Shown one piece after another: positions 53,854-63,066 of a DNA stretch of 64,000 nucleotides. The stretch is from NCBI RefSeq assembly GCF_004339745.1, contig NZ_SMGP01000003.1:868001-932000 (forward strand), read 5' to 3'. How positions within the stretch are numbered: position 1 is the first letter of the stretch; the number at the start of each line of letters is the position of its first letter. The position numbers and the translations under genes are program-made. The notes beneath the pieces were generated by a model. It saw only the letters and a program-made list of their open reading frames with translations, searched no databases and was not told the DNA's origin. The stretch comes from Paraburkholderia sp. BL9I2N2 (GTDB taxonomy: Bacteria > Pseudomonadota > Gammaproteobacteria > Burkholderiales > Burkholderiaceae).

Positions 53854-54289
53854 TATTTTCTCCTCAACCGACGCAGCCGGTGTCGTAATTTTAAGCTGCC
53901 CGCTGTGTCGGGTTCGACAGAATCTGTTCGGGCTGCACCAATCCCGACATGCTCGTCGAAGTGTATGAATGCCGTCCGTTCCGTGAAGCCGCCGCCGAAT
54001 ACATCGATGCGTCGCCTCGAACACCGCTAATGGCATACGCCAAGGTATGCGTGAGGGGTTTCAGCCGCTACGCGGCGGCATCTTGGAGCCAGGCGGCGGA
54101 TTTCGACATCCCGGCCGAGCGTAGGCTCTCCGGCGGCCCCTGCCTGCCTCCGTCCAGGCCGCAAGGAGCGTCAACCTCAACCGTTTAACCGTCAGTTAAA
54201 AACAGTATATACCGTATTATTGATGTGCAAAAATCCGATGCACGGCACCACGCCACTCTTCCGAAATGGAGTGAGCGGTCATCCCAATG
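53854..54289. other. non-coding stretch upstream of phoU
   Basis: 436 bases. An AT-rich patch at 54186-54232 (AACAGTATATACCGTATTAT) may contain a promoter. No gene recognised. Confidence 0.4.
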
Positions 54290-54482
54290 GCTCAAAGCAT
54301 GCCCGACTTGGATGGCGCGTCTCCTCAGACAACGCGCGCAGTGCTCCATGCCGAAGCTGGTGGCAGTAACAGGCTATGCCAATGACGCGAGCAGATTTCA
54401 GACGGACGGACGTGTGTTTGACCTTCATCTCACCAAACCACTGTGGCTGGACGACCTCGGGGATGTCTTGTTGTGCTCGTAG
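54290..54482 (+). pseudogene. response-regulator receiver domain remnant
   Basis: Reads SMPDLDGASPQTTRAVL and then, in another frame, MPKLVAVTGYANDASRFQTD and GRVFDLHLTKPLWLDDLGDV, matching the phospho-site loop, the Thr region (VAVTGY) and the Lys region (LTKP) of REC domains of hybrid kinases. At least one frameshift and no N-terminal half. Confidence 0.55.
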
Positions 54483-54862
54483 AGCATATGCGTCCGGGCG
54501 TGTGCAGTCGTATGTCAGTGCAATTATCACTGCTCCAACATCAGCGATGTGCATGAAGCTTCGAGAAAACCGGCAGGTTCGGTCGACGACCGATATCCGG
54601 CTTATGCCGGCGTGTGTCAGTTTTGAGTATTCCGTGAGCCAGCGCCGCAACGGTTCCCTAACCACTCAACTCGTTGTCTTCGTCCGCTGGATCGCCGGTG
54701 TCGACAGCACAGACGTCCGTACGGAAGTTTGATGTCGCGATTCACATACGTGAGGCAAGGCTGCCGGACGGGCGGAACGGGCTTACACGATTGATTCACC
54801 CGCCCACTCCGCCCGAGGCTGCATTAGCGATCGTGATGCCAATCACCTGGCGCCCTTTCGTA
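54483..54862. other. non-coding stretch
   Basis: 380 bases; nothing recognisable. Confidence 0.4.
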
Positions 54863-55177
54863 CTACTGGCCGCTTCCCCTTGAGCCGCCCGGTCCACTGT
54901 TGACGTCGCTATTCGCGCCGCTACGCGTGCCCCTATTCAGACCATTGGTCTTGCCGCTATCGGAACGCTCCGTCGCGGGATTACTGCGCGCCGAGCGGTC
55001 GCCACTGCCCGTGACGTCGGGAGAACCGTAGCCCGTCTCGGTCGGGGCCTTCATCGAACCGGCGCCGACGCCGGGTGTCGGACGCCCGCCAGCGCTGCCG
55101 CTGGCTTGTGCGTATGTACTTGCCGACAGTGCCATCGCGAGAGCCGAAGCGAACAACGCCTTGGTTATATGTTTCAT
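54863..55177 (-). CDS. small exported low-complexity protein
   Basis: 104 residues: signal peptide (MKHITKALFASALAMALSAS, cleavage near residue 24) and a mature part of Gly, Ser, Asn, Thr and Arg, probably disordered, without cysteines. GGAGGTGAGCC before the ATG is strong. Similar Gly/Ser-rich exported proteins are common in Burkholderiaceae; function unknown. Confidence 0.65.
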   Translation of the reverse strand: MKHITKALFASALAMALSASTYAQASGSAGGRPTPGVGAGSMKAPTETGYGSPDVTGSGDRSARSNPATERSDSGKTNGLNRGTRSGANSDVNSGPGGSRGSGQ

Positions 55178-55486
55178 GGCTCACCTCCATGCAAGCGTCT
55201 GCCGCTCACATGAATAGGCGCCGCAAGGGATGTGCCTCGTGTCGTTGAATCTTCGCCAAGGACAGTAGGCGCTGTATAAATCATATTAATGCGGCCCCAA
55301 CTTTGCAGCGGCAAACGTTTCCGAATTGACGGGTAAACCCGGTTTATTCGGGAGCGGTGTTTCCTGTATCTTTTTCATTACGACATACTGAACATCTGAC
55401 TAATAGCCCTGTTGGCCGAGGGCCGGACGCACTTTCCGCAGACAGTACCGTTAGTCAGCAAAGCTATATACCTGAGAGAAAACATT
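55178..55486. other. divergent intergenic region
   Basis: 309 bases between the exported protein (minus) and the 104-residue gene (plus). AT-rich patch at 55285-55390; no definite promoter pair assigned. Confidence 0.4.
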
Positions 55487-55801
55487 GTGAAAATCGCGAC
55501 CAAAGCAGGCGCCTGGGTGAGCCCCTACACGCCTCAAAACCTTGACACTGCGATTACGCATCTTGAGCGGGTTCTGTGCGCGGACGGTGCCGATTCGTTG
55601 TTCGCACAAACTTACTGGCGCGGTCGGGTTCTTCAGGCGTACGCAACGCCCGGGCTCTTGCGAAGGCAACGGGAACGGCTACAGCGACTGCTTGACCGGC
55701 TCGCCAGCGCTCCGGCAGATTCCAGGCGCCGGATGCAGGTCGCCCGAGAATGCTCGCTCCACTTGGCGGGCGTCCGATGGGCGCAGGCCTGGAACCGCTG
55801 A
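55487..55801 (+). CDS. hypothetical basic helical protein
   Basis: 104 residues starting with GTG (55487, GAGAG eight to nine bases before). An N-terminal part VKIATKAGAWVSPYTPQNLD and a basic helical C-terminus (RRQRERLQRLLDRLAS). No membrane segment. Not recognised; the frame is open upstream to 55412, where an ATG without ribosome site exists. Confidence 0.5.
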   Translation: MKIATKAGAWVSPYTPQNLDTAITHLERVLCADGADSLFAQTYWRGRVLQAYATPGLLRRQRERLQRLLDRLASAPADSRRRMQVARECSLHLAGVRWAQAWNR

Positions 55802-56025
55802 CTTGCTTCACACAAGCAGATGACACGGGGCTGCATGTCTTCGGGTCGGACATAACCATCGCAGTAGACACGCATTGCAACCCGAATAACGATTCGCAAG
55901 CCCAGACAATGGTTTCCCCGGGAACAGGAAAGCTTTTCCAACTCGCGTCCGCACGCGTGCAGCGCAACTTTTTGAATTTTCAACGCCGAGTCAATGACTC
56001 TTTTTAACTTCCTTGGAATCAGATA

Positions 56026-56229
56026 ATGCAGACGGGCAAAGTGAAGTGGTTCAACGATGCAAAGGGCTTCGGTTTCATCGCGCCGGACGATGGTGGTGAA
56101 GACCTGTTTGCCCATTTTTCCGAAGTGAAGTCGGAAGGCTTCAAGTCTCTTAGCGACGGGCAAAAGGTCAGCTTCGAGGTCAAGCTGGGACCAAAGGGCA
56201 AGCAGGCCGCAAACATCCAGCCGCTCTAG
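56026..56229 (+). CDS. cold-shock protein (CspA family)
   Basis: 67 residues, one OB-fold cold-shock domain with RNP1 KGFGFIAP and RNP2 DLFAHFS and the usual start MQTGKVKWFNDAKGFG. It binds single-stranded RNA/DNA and melts RNA structures during cold or stationary stress. The preceding about 220 bases are gene-free and would fit a long structured 5' leader, typical of csp genes; not shown. Alone on its strand apart from the small gene at 56400. Confidence 0.95.
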   Translation: MQTGKVKWFNDAKGFGFIAPDDGGEDLFAHFSEVKSEGFKSLSDGQKVSFEVKLGPKGKQAANIQPL

Positions 56230-56399
56230 GAACATGCCGCAAGCCGGTAGCCAAGGCTTAAAGCGGCAGGCGTCTCTCCTGTGTGCGAAGAAACTGAAAT
56301 GCAGACGCATACCGGATGCGTCTGCCGCAGAAAGCTGGCGCAGATATGTCGGTGCCCTAAATTCTCGATGGGACGTCCCACTATTGTCGTAAGGCGTGC

Positions 56400-56603
56400 A
56401 TGGAAGCCGAAGTCTACAAAGGGTATGGCATTTGGGGGCACGCCATCCGAGAGCATGAAGATATCCTGCATTCGGAGCGATATGCTGGCAGAGGGACAAT
56501 CACAAAAGGCTCGAAATTCGTCGAAGCCTCAGGTGTTCTTGAAAGCTTTGAGACCGAAGTAGATGCTCAGGTTGGTGGACTTGCGTGGGCGCACGCTGGA
56601 TAG
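56400..56603 (+). CDS. small conserved-looking hypothetical protein
   Basis: 67 residues: MEAEVYKGYGIWGHAIREHE, then a basic turn and FVEASGVLESFETEVDAQVG and LAWAHAG. No signal, no cysteine. It looks like a compact alpha/beta protein and lies 170 bases after the cold-shock gene on the same strand. AAGG precedes the ATG at 56400. Not recognised. Confidence 0.5.
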   Translation: MEAEVYKGYGIWGHAIREHEDILHSERYAGRGTITKGSKFVEASGVLESFETEVDAQVGGLAWAHAG

Positions 56604-56653
56604 ATAGTCACCGGTAGTCACGACCAAGCCGGCGAAAACCCCGATGCTTAGCA

Positions 56654-56675
56654 AGTTTCGTTATACGACGAAACT
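56654..56675 (+). terminator. hairpin, possible terminator
   Basis: AGTTTCGT (56654-56661), loop TATACG, ACGAAACT (56668-56675), followed by CTTTGATT. An 8-bp stem with only a weak T-run, 50 bases after the stop at 56603. It could also be the end of the adjacent IS3 remnant. Confidence 0.3.
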
Positions 56676-56689
56676 CTTTGATTGAAGGC

Positions 56690-56973
56690 GAAGTAAGTTG
56701 TCGCTCATGGAAAGCAGCATTGAAGTTGACAACGCGATGTGCGAGTCGTTCTTCGGCACACTCGAAGCCGAAATGCTCTGTCGCGAACACTTCGCGACCC
56801 ACGAACAGGCACGGCGGCGTCTGTTCTCGTTTCTGGAGAGCTGGTACAACATGCGCCGCCTGCACAGCAGCATCGGCTATTGTTCGCCGCTCGAGTTCGA
56901 AAACCTGCATGCGCAAGATCAAAGCTTATTGCCGCGCGGGTTGCCCACCGCCGGGGCAGCGCCGTGGTCGTGA
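56690..56973 (+). pseudogene. IS3-family transposase OrfB, C-terminal remnant
   Basis: Reads SSIEVDNAMCESFFGTLEAE (catalytic Glu), HEQARRRLFSFLESWYNMRR, LHSSIGYCSPLEFENLH: the last third of an IS3-group OrfB, different in sequence from the 1268-bp element. Upstream pieces are frameshifted. No complete element remains. Confidence 0.82.
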
Positions 56974-57358
56974 CAGGCAACCCGCCGCCCGACCGTGGAC
57001 AACCCGCGATTCAACCTTATCGGGAGGTGCCACACCGCATTAAACTCAACTGCAAATCTATCCGTCGAACCGGGGTCAACTTCAAACAGTGACGATGGAG
57101 CGCTCGATCGTTTGCAGGGGCAGCACACGTGGTATCGGGGATGAAAGGCCTCTCGCGCTTATTGTCCAGAATGAGTCGTTGAAAAACGCGCGCCAGGCTG
57201 GTCGGCCTTACTCACAAAGCGATTGCATGGAAGCGCGTCGCTGGCTTACAGGCGTCTCTCTGTTCTAGGCGGGCGACCTCCAACGTCGGATCGTCGTCCT
57301 TGAACGTGCCTTGGTAAATCTGATGCTTTACCCTGCCTGGAGCAGGTGTTACTCGGTT
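56974..57358. other. non-coding stretch
   Basis: 385 bases between the IS3 remnant and the CLC gene. Nothing recognised. Confidence 0.4.
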
Positions 57359-58696
57359 CTAACTCAATTTCTCAGGCATTTCGCCTTTCTGCCGACCGGT
57401 ATATCGTCGTGCCAATGCCTCGTATAGTGGCGGCGCAAACAGTTTCGACACCTGACTTGAAACCAGTGCTGTCGCCATCAGCGAGAGCACTAGCGCGTGA
57501 CCGTTGATCATTTCGATCACGATGACAAATGCCGTTATCGGACTTTGTGTCACCGCGGCCAGATATCCGACCATGCCCAGAGCAATCAGCATCGGCAACT
57601 GCATTTGCCCGAAAACCAGATGCAGCGCGTTGCCGATCCCCGCGCCGATTGCGAGAGAAGGCGCAAACAGACCGCCGGGCGCCCCGGGCAGGTAGGAGCC
57701 GACCATTGTCGCCATTTTGAGCAGCGGGTAGCTCGCTCCGAGTTGCGAATCGCCGTCGAGCATTCCGCGCGCTTCCGCGTAACCGCTGCCGAACGTATGG
57801 CCTGCTGTAGCTACGCCGATTGCAGCAATGACAAGTCCGCACACAGCGCCGAACACCACAGGACGCGTTTGTCGCAACGCCAGGAGCCGTCCGGGCATCC
57901 AGCGATCGGTGTTCAGCAACAGCCAGCAGAACGAGCCACCCGCCACGCCGGTCACGGCGCCCAGCATCACGACAGCAACGGCGAGCAGATCGGGAAAATG
58001 ACCGTCGATCTGGATAGTGCCGAAATACGTGTAGTTGCCCTGGAGCCCTAGCGAAACCACGCCGGCAAAGATAATCGCGGTAATCAGCACGCCGCTGCTC
58101 TTCTGCTCGAAGCTGCGCGTCAGTTCTTCGATCGCGAAGACCACGCCGGCAAGCGGCGCATTGAATGCCGCGGACAGTCCGGCCGCGGCGCCTGCCAGAG
58201 CCAGATTGCGCTCGAGCGCCGCGCCCCGCACGGCAAGGAGGCGCGCAGGATAAAACTGCCGCAGACTGAACATAAGCGCAGCGCCCACATGAATCGTCGG
58301 GCCCTCCCGGCCGATCGTGAATCCACCCAGAATCGACAGAAAAGACACGATGATCTTGCCCACCAGGATGCGAATGGTCAGCAGCCGCGGTCCGAATTCG
58401 CGGCCGTCATGCAGCGTCGCGATAACCTGTGGAATGCCGCTGCCCTCGGCACCTACGAAATAACGACGTGTGATCCAGACACTGAATGCGCCAATTGCGG
58501 GCGTGAGCAGAAGGGGCAGCCACCGGTAAGTTGTCGTGTAGCGCACAAAGGTGCCATAGCCGAAATCGATCAGCCGCGCGTACATGACGGCGACGAGCCC
58601 CGTGGCGATTGCACCGAGCCAGAAGACTCCATAGTGCAGCCAGAGACGCCGGCCACGCATAATCGTGCGCCGGTCCAACAGTCCGCGAATGAGCAT
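57359..58696 (-). CDS. CLC-type chloride/proton exchange protein
   Basis: 445 residues with about 10-12 membrane helices and all CLC filter motifs: GSGIPQVIATL, GREGPTIHVGAAL (gating Glu) and GAPGGLFAPSLAIGAG. FAIEELTRSF holds the inner proton Glu typical of Cl-/H+ antiporters, so exchange, not channel, activity is likely. It helps acid or osmotic stress responses. The ATG at 58696 has a weak site; Met at residue 13 is an alternative. No CBS domains. Confidence 0.92.
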   Translation of the reverse strand: MLIRGLLDRRTIMRGRRLWLHYGVFWLGAIATGLVAVMYARLIDFGYGTFVRYTTTYRWLPLLLTPAIGAFSVWITRRYFVGAEGSGIPQVIATLHDGREFGPRLLTIRILVGKIIVSFLSILGGFTIGREGPTIHVGAALMFSLRQFYPARLLAVRGAALERNLALAGAAAGLSAAFNAPLAGVVFAIEELTRSFEQKSSGVLITAIIFAGVVSLGLQGNYTYFGTIQIDGHFPDLLAVAVVMLGAVTGVAGGSFCWLLLNTDRWMPGRLLALRQTRPVVFGAVCGLVIAAIGVATAGHTFGSGYAEARGMLDGDSQLGASYPLLKMATMVGSYLPGAPGGLFAPSLAIGAGIGNALHLVFGQMQLPMLIALGMVGYLAAVTQSPITAFVIVIEMINGHALVLSLMATALVSSQVSKLFAPPLYEALARRYTGRQKGEMPEKLS

Positions 58697-58786
58697 TGAA
58701 AGACCGTTCCATCAATTCAAATTAAGGCACATTGTGACATACATGCCTCTCTTGCCTCCGATTGATGAATGAGGACGACGTGGGCG

Positions 58787-59206
58787 CTATTGCCCGGTAT
58801 TGCCAAATACCCAGCTGAAGGAGCCGTACTGCTCCTTGTGCTGAGCAGCCAGCTTGAGCAGACAGCGCTCGCCCTTTGGCGTGAGATGCACCTGAACCTG
58901 GCGGCGGTCAATCTCGTCAGCCTTGCGGATGACGAGTCCAGCGGATTCGCATCGCGAGACAAGCGCGGCGGTGCCATTGGGCGCCGCCTGCAGCCGTTCG
59001 GCGAGTTCACCGACGGTGGCCCACTGCCGCCCAGCGAAACCGCGCACGTGAAGCATCAGCTGATACTGAAGCGTTGTGATACCCGCCGCGCTGGCGATTT
59101 CTTCGGACACGCGCAGAAACTTGCGTAGCTCGTAGCGGAAGACAGACATCGCTTCAAGATCGTGTTTGGCCGGAAGGTCTTTTCTGGTTTGCGCATTCGA
59201 ACTCAT
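58787..59206 (-). CDS. MarR-family transcriptional regulator
   Basis: 139 residues with a winged helix (about 45-115; TVGELAERLQAAPNGTAALV, SRCESAGLVIRKADEIDRRQ with the wing DxRRxxVxLTxxG as VQVHLTPKGERCL). Dimer repressor. The ATG at 59206 has AGGA eight bases ahead; an in-frame GTG at 59233 is an alternative. It is divergent from the methyltransferase gene across 228 bases, which it may regulate. Confidence 0.88.
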   Translation of the reverse strand: MSSNAQTRKDLPAKHDLEAMSVFRYELRKFLRVSEEIASAAGITTLQYQLMLHVRGFAGRQWATVGELAERLQAAPNGTAALVSRCESAGLVIRKADEIDRRQVQVHLTPKGERCLLKLAAQHKEQYGSFSWVFGNTGQ

Positions 59207-59434
59207 TTGAAATCCTGCTGGTTGGTCAGTCACTCGGCGACGCGCCGCGGCACCTCAAGTGCGCGGCCGACATCGTTCGCGAATCATACACAGGGCGAAG
59301 TCAGCCAGGACAAGGTGAATCTGGCCTTTCATCGCGCCTTCTTTTTTCTATAATTCTCATGCTCAAAGTTGGCGAATTGTTGGTATTAGTCGCCATTTCG
59401 TTAGATCAATTCTGCCTTCGTCGAGGAGGTGGTC

Positions 59435-60496
59435 ATGCAATACGATGAACAGAAAGTACAGGACTTCATGGCGCGCATGGTTGGCGAGTTCGGCGCGGTT
59501 GCATCGGCACCGTTGATTGCGCTAGGCGACCGGCTTGGCCTGTATAAAGCAATGACTGAACAGGGTTGGATGACGTCGGAACAGCTCGCCGAACGCACGG
59601 GTCTCGCGCCGAGATATGTTCGTGAATGGCTTGCCGCGCAGGCCGCCTCGGGCTTTATCCGCTACGACGCGTCGACCGCACAGTACCAGCTTGAAAACGA
59701 AATGGCGATGTGCTTCGCCGAAGAAACGAGTCCAACGTTCATTCCCGGCTTTTGCGACTGCGCGGAAGCGATGTTTCGCAGTTTGCCTAAACTGGAATCT
59801 GCCTTTCGCACGGGGCTCGGAGTCGGATGGCACCAGCATCATCCGTCACTGTTCAAGGGAACCGAACGGTTCTTCCGCCCGAGCTATGCAGCCCATCTGA
59901 TCAGCGACTGGATACCGGCGCTGGACGGTGTCGAACCACGTCTCAAAGCACAAGGCGCGAGAGTCGCAGATGTCGGTTGCGGTCACGGCGCTTCGACGAT
60001 TCTGATGGCGCAGGCCTATCCGGACGCAACGTTCGTCGGCTTCGACTACCACGAACCGTCTGTCCAGCGGGCGCGCGAAGCGGCACAGGAAGCCGGAGTG
60101 AGCGATCGGGTAACGTTCGACGTGGCGAGCGCACAGCAATTTCCCGGGAAAGATTATGACCTGGTCGCGTTTTTTGATTGTCTTCATGACATGGGCGATC
60201 CGACGGGTGCTGCCGCGCATGTGTTGCATTCGTTGAAGCCAGGTGGCACGTGGATGATCGTCGAGCCTTTCGCGAACGACAGGCTGGAGGACAATCTGAA
60301 TCCGGTCGGGCGTGTGTTTTACTCGGCGTCCACAATGATCTGTACGGGAGCCTCGCTCGCGCAGGAAGGGCAAATGGCATTGGGCGCACAGGCTGGCGAA
60401 ACACGACTCAGGAACGTGGTCACTGCGGGCGGTTTCACCCGGTTCACGCGGGCAACGCAGACGCCGTTCAATCTGGTCTTCCAGGCTCAGGCCTGA
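59435..60496 (+). CDS. SAM-dependent methyltransferase with winged-helix N-terminus
   Basis: 353 residues: an N-terminal dimerisation/winged-helix region (about 5-90; LGLYKAMTEQGWMTSEQLAE, TGLAPRYVREWLAAQAASGF), then a class I methyltransferase domain with motif I VADVGCGHGAST and acidic loop VGFDYHEPSV. Similar to bacterial 'class I SAM methyltransferase' proteins related to rRNA/quinone enzymes; substrate unknown. GAGGAGGTGGTC before the ATG at 59435 is strong. Divergent from marR. Confidence 0.88.
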   Translation: MQYDEQKVQDFMARMVGEFGAVASAPLIALGDRLGLYKAMTEQGWMTSEQLAERTGLAPRYVREWLAAQAASGFIRYDASTAQYQLENEMAMCFAEETSPTFIPGFCDCAEAMFRSLPKLESAFRTGLGVGWHQHHPSLFKGTERFFRPSYAAHLISDWIPALDGVEPRLKAQGARVADVGCGHGASTILMAQAYPDATFVGFDYHEPSVQRAREAAQEAGVSDRVTFDVASAQQFPGKDYDLVAFFDCLHDMGDPTGAAAHVLHSLKPGGTWMIVEPFANDRLEDNLNPVGRVFYSASTMICTGASLAQEGQMALGAQAGETRLRNVVTAGGFTRFTRATQTPFNLVFQAQA

Positions 60497-60664
60497 TCCA
60501 TATCGTTTCTGCTGATTGCTTCGTTCCGGGCGTGGCGCACGCTGCGAGGATGAGCCTGATCCGGCTGACAGGATTTGACGTATCACCATCCGGATTTCCG
60601 CTCAGGTCGACAGCGGTCGTTCAACGCGCCCAGTCGATGGTCAGATTCAGAGCGAACCCTGAAC

Positions 60665-61036
60665 TGCGAAACAGGCGCTGCGAGCCGTGACTGCGGACCG
60701 GAGCCAGAAGCAGCCAGCGCATCTGCGCCACCACACAGTCCTGTCGCTTCTGCTCAGTCGGCGCCGTACCTCATCGCGACGCCTTCGCAAAATGGGACGC
60801 GCATGATTTAGCAAAGCGTGCTCTATCTTTACTTTAGCCAGCTTCCCGCTTGATCCACGTCTACTCCGCTCGCTTTCAGTTCGCGGCCTTCGATGTCGGC
60901 CTGTTCGTTCCAGCTTGCCGGCCTCAGCCGCACATACCCAGTTCGTCGACGTCTTCATTGATATCGACAGCCGGCATGCAACCAGGAATATGCCCACCCC
61001 TTCAGTCATCGCCTCCTTCCTGCCGTTACCCGTCAC
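60665..61036 (-). pseudogene. degenerate IS3-family orfA/orfB start, related to the 1268-bp element
   Basis: The minus strand keeps EAMTEGVGI, CRLSISMKTSTNWVCAAEAG and KLERTGRHRRP, parallel to the OrfA of the element at 34269, then a degraded orfB start (TACGGC..ACAGGACT..) that aligns with its KYGVIEQMRQDY region with many changes. Stops and shifts abound. It is an old relative of the active element. Confidence 0.78.
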
Positions 61037-61037
61037 G

Positions 61038-61388
61038 CTATTCGGGGCGCGTTGATTGAAGACTCTGTCGAAAGTCTCCGGAGTCTATTGCAACTACAAA
61101 CCGCTCAATATCGACTTGTCGTCGGAGAGGGTCGTAGCTCACCCATCGCGCGTCGACGAGTTGGGCAATTCGCTCGGCAATTTCGCGCTGCTCGCCAGCT
61201 TCACTCGTTTCCCATAGCGCTCTGACAACCGGAGCAATGGATATTATGTAAGGCGAGTTCTGCCGTGTCCCGCCGTCGACGCGCACGGTCCAACTCACAC
61301 GTACACGATTGGTTCCCGTATCCCTGAAATCAGCGTCCGCCGGGAATCTGTCGAACAGAAAGGAACGAAGCCACGCGGCAAGGGTCAT
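61038..61388 (-). CDS. DUF3022 family protein
   Basis: 116 residues matching DUF3022, a family largely limited to Burkholderiaceae: LRSFLFDRFPADADFRDTGT, RVRVSWTVRVDGGTRQNSPY and the C-terminal VDIERFVVAIDSGDF. Soluble, alpha/beta, function unknown. GTGAGGTCACG before the ATG. Its 3' end touches the IS3 remnant, but the sequence reads normally to the stop. Confidence 0.78.
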   Translation of the reverse strand: MTLAAWLRSFLFDRFPADADFRDTGTNRVRVSWTVRVDGGTRQNSPYIISIAPVVRALWETSEAGEQREIAERIAQLVDARWVSYDPLRRQVDIERFVVAIDSGDFRQSLQSTRPE

Positions 61389-61742
61389 CGTGACCTCACG
61401 CTCAAGGGCGAACCGGGGCAGGCGGCATCGCCAGGTCGCGATGGATACGAATATTCAATGTCTATCTCCGATTTTATAGCACATTGTGCCACATATGCTA
61501 TGCGCCGGTTTCTCTGGCTTGCACGACGCTGCACAGGAAGCGTGAGGTCCGGCCTATCCGACGGAAATACGCCAGGCTTGATCCGGGCGCGGGCGCTGTA
61601 CCAGCCACTGGACCGATGTGGCGCGCACACGGTCCACTGAATCACGACGACGCTTCAACTTTTTTCACTTGTGTATCCCTGTAAGAATTTCGGCGTGGGC
61701 CCGACTAAGCACGACGCAACCGAACCTGAAAGGACAAACAGC
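61389..61742. other. divergent intergenic region
   Basis: 354 bases between the DUF3022 gene (minus) and the YkgJ-type gene (plus). No gene; a ribosome site AAAGGA at 61730-61735 belongs to the latter. Confidence 0.45.
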
Positions 61743-62543
61743 GTGGACGATACCAACTTTGCCTGTACGACATGTGGCCAGTGCTGCCACGATTTGCGCC
61801 TGCCACTGACAATCACCGAGGCGATCGATTGGCTAAAACGTGGGGGACAGCTGGAACTCCTCTGCGAAGCTATTCCATGGCCGGTCGAGCCGGAGCCCGA
61901 CAATGCCCAGGCTGCGTACAAACGGGCGCGTTCGTCAGCCGTTATGAGCGGAACGTTACCGGTGCGCGTCTCGATCATTCTCGCTGCGGCGTTCGCTGGC
62001 GCGTGTCCCAATCTGCGCGCCGACATGCTCTGCGGTATTTACGATGAACGCCCGTTGGTCTGCAGAATCTATCCGGCGGAAATCAATCCCTTCGTACCCA
62101 TGGTGCCGCAAAACAAGGCCTGTCCGCCGGAAGCGTGGCAAACAACGCCATTACAACGGCAAGGCGTCCTTGTCGATGCGTCGACCTATCAACTCGTCCA
62201 GCAGTCGCGTCTCGCGACGCAGTCAGAGACGCCGTTGCGGATCCAGATTTGCCGCGAGCTCGGACTCGATCATGCCGCGCTCGCGAACGAGGGGTTCGTC
62301 ATTCACACACCGGACCGTGACGCCCTCCTGACCGCCCTGGAGCAGTGCTGCGCGTCACCGCTTCCCGATGACGAATCGGCGCAATGGACGTTTGTTTCCA
62401 ATCGTTCCATGACTATGGAGGCGCTCGCGTCTGTCGGTGCGGTTGGCTATCCCGACCAGCGCACCGCAGATAAAGCTTTCAGATATCACGGGTTTTTCCC
62501 GTCGTCACTGGATAACGGCCAAACTTCCGTGGACAAACGTTAG
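61743..62543 (+). CDS. YkgJ-family cysteine-cluster protein
   Basis: 266 residues with CTTCGQCCHDLRL at 9-16 and later cysteines (PNLRADMLCGIYDERPLVCR, ACPPE), the CxxCxxCC...C pattern of YkgJ-type zinc/iron cluster proteins. Metal binding is inferred. GTG start at 61743 with AAAGGA eight bases before; an upstream in-frame ATG at 61671 lacks a site. It is longer than typical YkgJ (about 110), with an extra C-terminal domain of unknown kind. Confidence 0.82.
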   Translation: MDDTNFACTTCGQCCHDLRLPLTITEAIDWLKRGGQLELLCEAIPWPVEPEPDNAQAAYKRARSSAVMSGTLPVRVSIILAAAFAGACPNLRADMLCGIYDERPLVCRIYPAEINPFVPMVPQNKACPPEAWQTTPLQRQGVLVDASTYQLVQQSRLATQSETPLRIQICRELGLDHAALANEGFVIHTPDRDALLTALEQCCASPLPDDESAQWTFVSNRSMTMEALASVGAVGYPDQRTADKAFRYHGFFPSSLDNGQTSVDKR

Positions 62544-63066
62544 GGCGCGAGCTTTGATACGCATCGTCAGAGGATCCGACCGATGTTGTACAGCAAGTCC
62601 GGTAACGTTCAATGGAGGCCTGGGCCGTCGACAGAAGCTACCCGGTCGCACGAACATGACCGAAACGAGCGACCGTTAATGGGTGGTCAACATGTCGCGC
62701 CGCGCGCCATGATCGGATCACCCAGAATTCCGGCAGCCTGATCGAGGGCTTCTGTCCGGTCAGCTTGCCCTTGTTCCAAGGCACTCGCGCCGGTTTTGCG
62801 GTTGCTTGCCGGTAGCCGGAAAGCGTATTGTTTGAACGCCTGTTTCCCGCGAGTCGAATTTCAGTTGCGGGTCTAGTGGTCGAGTGGAGGCAACGACAGT
62901 TCTACCATAGGTTCGGCGTTCAAAAAACCAAGCCTATTTTTTTGATGCGGACAATTATTAATGGTAGCTTTTAATTTTTTTCGGGGCTCTGCGGCGCGCG
63001 AAATGAGCGGTGGGACCGAGGCCGGTCAGGATTGGAGAACGGAATGAAAAGACGGGTAGTGGGGCC
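62544..63066. other. AT-rich non-coding stretch, probable island edge
   Basis: 523 bases. 62920-62985 is strongly AT-rich (runs of T at 62935-62942 and 62973-62984). An ATG at 63044 with GGAG upstream starts MKRRVVG but is out of frame with the binding protein after it. I see no other gene. Confidence 0.5.
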
